A stretch of 6,424 nt of DNA from Pseudomonadota bacterium (GTDB lineage: Bacteria; Pseudomonadota; Gammaproteobacteria; Steroidobacterales; Steroidobacteraceae), in the NCBI GenBank assembly GCA_021817875.1, contig JAKAFQ010000258.1, positions 1 through 6,424 on the forward strand, in the 5' to 3' direction. The position numbers and the translations under genes were made by a program. The notes under the pieces were generated by a model that had not been told where the DNA came from, ran no database searches, and worked only from the letters and a program-made list of their open reading frames with translations. Below are positions 5,245-6,424 of this stretch, piece by piece (the first letter of the stretch is position 1; each line of letters opens with the position of its first letter).

Positions 5245-5250
5245 TAAGGA
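5245..5250 (+). promoter_or_regulatory. Shine-Dalgarno TAAGGA of the 86-residue gene
   Basis: TAAGGA stands seven bases before the ATG at 5258. It favours that start over the in-frame ATG at 5177, which overlaps the membrane protein stop but has no SD. Confidence 0.6.
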
Positions 5251-5257
5251 CTTCCGA

Positions 5258-5518
5258 ATGACGCAAAAGACCACCCTCAAGACTCGCCCGTCGTCAGCGA
5301 CGCGCGCCCCAACCGCTCGGCCGATGGCGGAATTCACCCTCCCCGGCGCAATCCTCGACATTACTGATGACCTCATGAGCACCGAGAGTCTGCTCGCCAC
5401 GGCCATCGCCGCGGTGGGCACCGAGTCTGTCGATGCAGAAGATGTGCAGATCACTCTCGTCATTGTGCGCACGCGCCTGCGCGCCACCATGAAACGTCTC
5501 CGCGCGCTAGGGAGTTAG
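5258..5518 (+). CDS. Unrecognised 86-residue protein
   Basis: The first ~25 residues are basic and Thr/Ser/Pro-rich, probably flexible. Residues ~27-84 form an acidic helical section (ILDITDDLMSTESLLATAI, then ESVDAEDVQITLVIVRTRL) ending in the basic helix RATMKRLRAL, a pattern fit for a helical bundle or a dimer. Starting at ATG 5177 instead would add 27 residues and give a 4-base overlap with the upstream gene, but the TAAGGA site favours 5258. The TAG stop is four bases before the next ATG, so it is coexpressed with the HD enzyme. There is no signal peptide or membrane segment. The family is not recognised. Confidence 0.7.
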   Translation: MTQKTTLKTRPSSATRAPTARPMAEFTLPGAILDITDDLMSTESLLATAIAAVGTESVDAEDVQITLVIVRTRLRATMKRLRALGS

Positions 5519-5522
5519 TCCC

Positions 5523-6134
5523 ATGCCCATGCTCACCGCTTCAGGCCAACTTTTCGACCCCACGTGTCTCGCGGCCGGCGTGCTCGCGGACACGGTTTGT
5601 CTCTCGGACATCGCACACTCTCTCGCACACATCTGCCGGTTCGTGGGCCACTGCAAGCGGCACTATTCGGTCGCCGAGCATTCCCTGTTCGTGGCGGACA
5701 TCTTGAAGCGCCAGGGATACCCGGCGGCAGCACAGTTCGCCGGCCTCATGCATGACGCTCACGAAGCCTATTGCGGCGATGTCGCCACTCCGATCAAAGA
5801 GGCGATCGGTCCAGCATGGCGACACCTTGAGGACGGTATCGAGCGGACCGTCCACGCCGCGCTCGGCGTCAGCGCTCTCATGGCCAAGTGGAAAAGTCCC
5901 GTCCATCGTGCCGATTCGAGCGCACTGGTAACGGAAATTCGCAGTCTTTTCCTCACCCCCGCGGATGCCGAGGCACGCATCCGCGCCCTCGGCCTCGAAC
6001 ACGTCGATCCGGTCGACGACAGCCTCCTTCTAGCGTCCCCCGGTGTCGGGTACGCACGGCGCTTCCTCGAGCGCTATCACGCCTTGCGGCAGGGACTCCT
6101 CAACCACCGCACCGCTTCGTGTCGGGGGACATGA
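5523..6134 (+). CDS. HD-domain phosphohydrolase, YfbR-like
   Basis: This 203-residue soluble enzyme has an HD metal-binding fold. Visible metal ligands are H53 in HYSVAEHSLFVADIL, the H77-D78 pair in GLMHDAHEAYCGDVATPIK, and probably D131 in HRADSSALVTEI; E81 and D86 are the expected catalytic neighbours. The opening ASGQLFDPTC then SDIAHSLAHICRFVGH is typical of the phage and island branch of HD hydrolases related to the 5'-deoxynucleotidase YfbR, which removes phosphate from deoxynucleoside monophosphates. Substrate for this branch is not established. GGAG eight bases before the ATG supports the start; ATG 5529 is possible. Its TGA overlaps the next ATG (ATGA). It could tune nucleotide pools during element replication or act in defence by nucleotide depletion, but neither is shown. 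Confidence 0.92.
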   Translation: MPMLTASGQLFDPTCLAAGVLADTVCLSDIAHSLAHICRFVGHCKRHYSVAEHSLFVADILKRQGYPAAAQFAGLMHDAHEAYCGDVATPIKEAIGPAWRHLEDGIERTVHAALGVSALMAKWKSPVHRADSSALVTEIRSLFLTPADAEARIRALGLEHVDPVDDSLLLASPGVGYARRFLERYHALRQGLLNHRTASCRGT

Positions 6135-6424
6135 ACATGCCAACCTTCGACATCCCGCGAACCGTGATCGAATGGCTGCGCTCGGGCGAACGCGGGCTAT
6201 CCAGTGAATTCATCGTTGAGTACCTGTAGGGATTCCCGCTCCTCGAGGGACATTGGCGCGCGACGTTCCATCACCCGTTTGACCCCGCGGACCTGCGCCG
6301 CTGCTTGCTGCTGCTCGAGGACTCACCCGAAACGCCCGCCGAGTTTCCGCGCATGCGCGCGGCAAGTCCGGTATGGGCGCGCCTGGTGGACGCATGGCCG
6401 GCGCTCACGGCGCAGCTCACCGAG
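6131..6424 (+). pseudogene. Small gene interrupted by in-frame TAG, runs off window
   Basis: The ATG overlaps the HD gene's stop as ATGA. The first 32 codons (MNMPTFDIPRTVIEWL, then SGERGLSSEFIVEYL) end at TAG (6227-6229), but the same frame stays open to the end of the window for another 65 codons, with strong GC at third positions. That extension reads as ordinary protein, with HPFDPADLRRCLLLL and SPVWARLVDAWPAL. Together the halves resemble, from memory, a conserved ~100-residue island/phage protein of unknown function having an L-S-x2-x-I-x2-x-x-T-G stretch, then HPxDPxDxxRC and SPVWARLV, where the interruption falls just before the Gly. The TAG therefore looks like a nonsense mutation (one change from TCG, for instance), a sequencing error or readthrough. 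No good restart codon follows it. The C-terminus is outside the window. Confidence 0.75.

Noticed and set aside
6131..6424. Stop-codon reassignment (TAG read as sense) in the whole window
   Set aside because: TAG also serves as a normal terminator of the 86-residue gene at 5516-5518, so a genome-wide recoding is not supported.

Overview
The window is GC-rich, compactly coding bacterial DNA. It probably comes from a gammaproteobacterium or a related proteobacterium, because the CsrA homologue is very close to the gammaproteobacterial form. The gene content points to the accessory or regulatory part of a mobile element, such as an integrative conjugative element, genomic island or large plasmid: a restriction-type helicase, a spare CsrA, divergent small DNA-binding proteins, several tiny zinc-finger proteins, an HD phosphohydrolase of a type common in phages and islands, and many unrecognised small genes joined by 4-base overlaps. 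No integrase, transposase, tRNA, rRNA, CRISPR array or attachment site was seen, so the mobile-element reading is an inference.

Left part (1-2195, minus strand). Six genes read leftward: an 82-residue ribbon-helix-helix-like protein, an unrecognised protein of about 94 residues (start uncertain), an unrecognised 118-residue protein, a 160-base leader, csrA (93 residues), a 149-residue zinc-ribbon protein, and the N-terminal 156 residues of a restriction endonuclease-type DEAD/DEAH helicase that runs off the left edge. The last three are tightly coupled (GTGA and TGATG overlaps), so an RNA-binding regulator is translated together with a probable defence nuclease.

Control region (2196-2374). 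The leftward operon diverges from a rightward Xre-family regulator gene (2375-2647). A good sigma70-type promoter faces left, and a 10-base direct repeat lies in its spacer and just upstream of its -35 box. These repeats are the likely operator of one of the two flanking DNA-binding proteins.

Middle (2648-3692). After the xre gene comes a perfect 11-base-pair hairpin, then a small uncertain leftward gene (2748-2957). A second divergent region carries a rightward promoter (3027-3055) for a 104-residue protein with a LIM-like half zinc finger. The stretch 3427-3692 has no convincing gene but contains two small tandem hairpins.

Right part (3693-6424, plus strand). A run of closely packed small genes follows: an Arg-rich unknown, a CxxC zinc-finger protein, a two-helix membrane protein with a cytoplasmic domain, an 86-residue unknown, an HD-domain phosphohydrolase, and a gene interrupted after 32 codons by an in-frame TAG, beyond which the same frame stays open to the window edge. 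These probably form one transcript. Only the HD enzyme has a recognisable catalytic fold.
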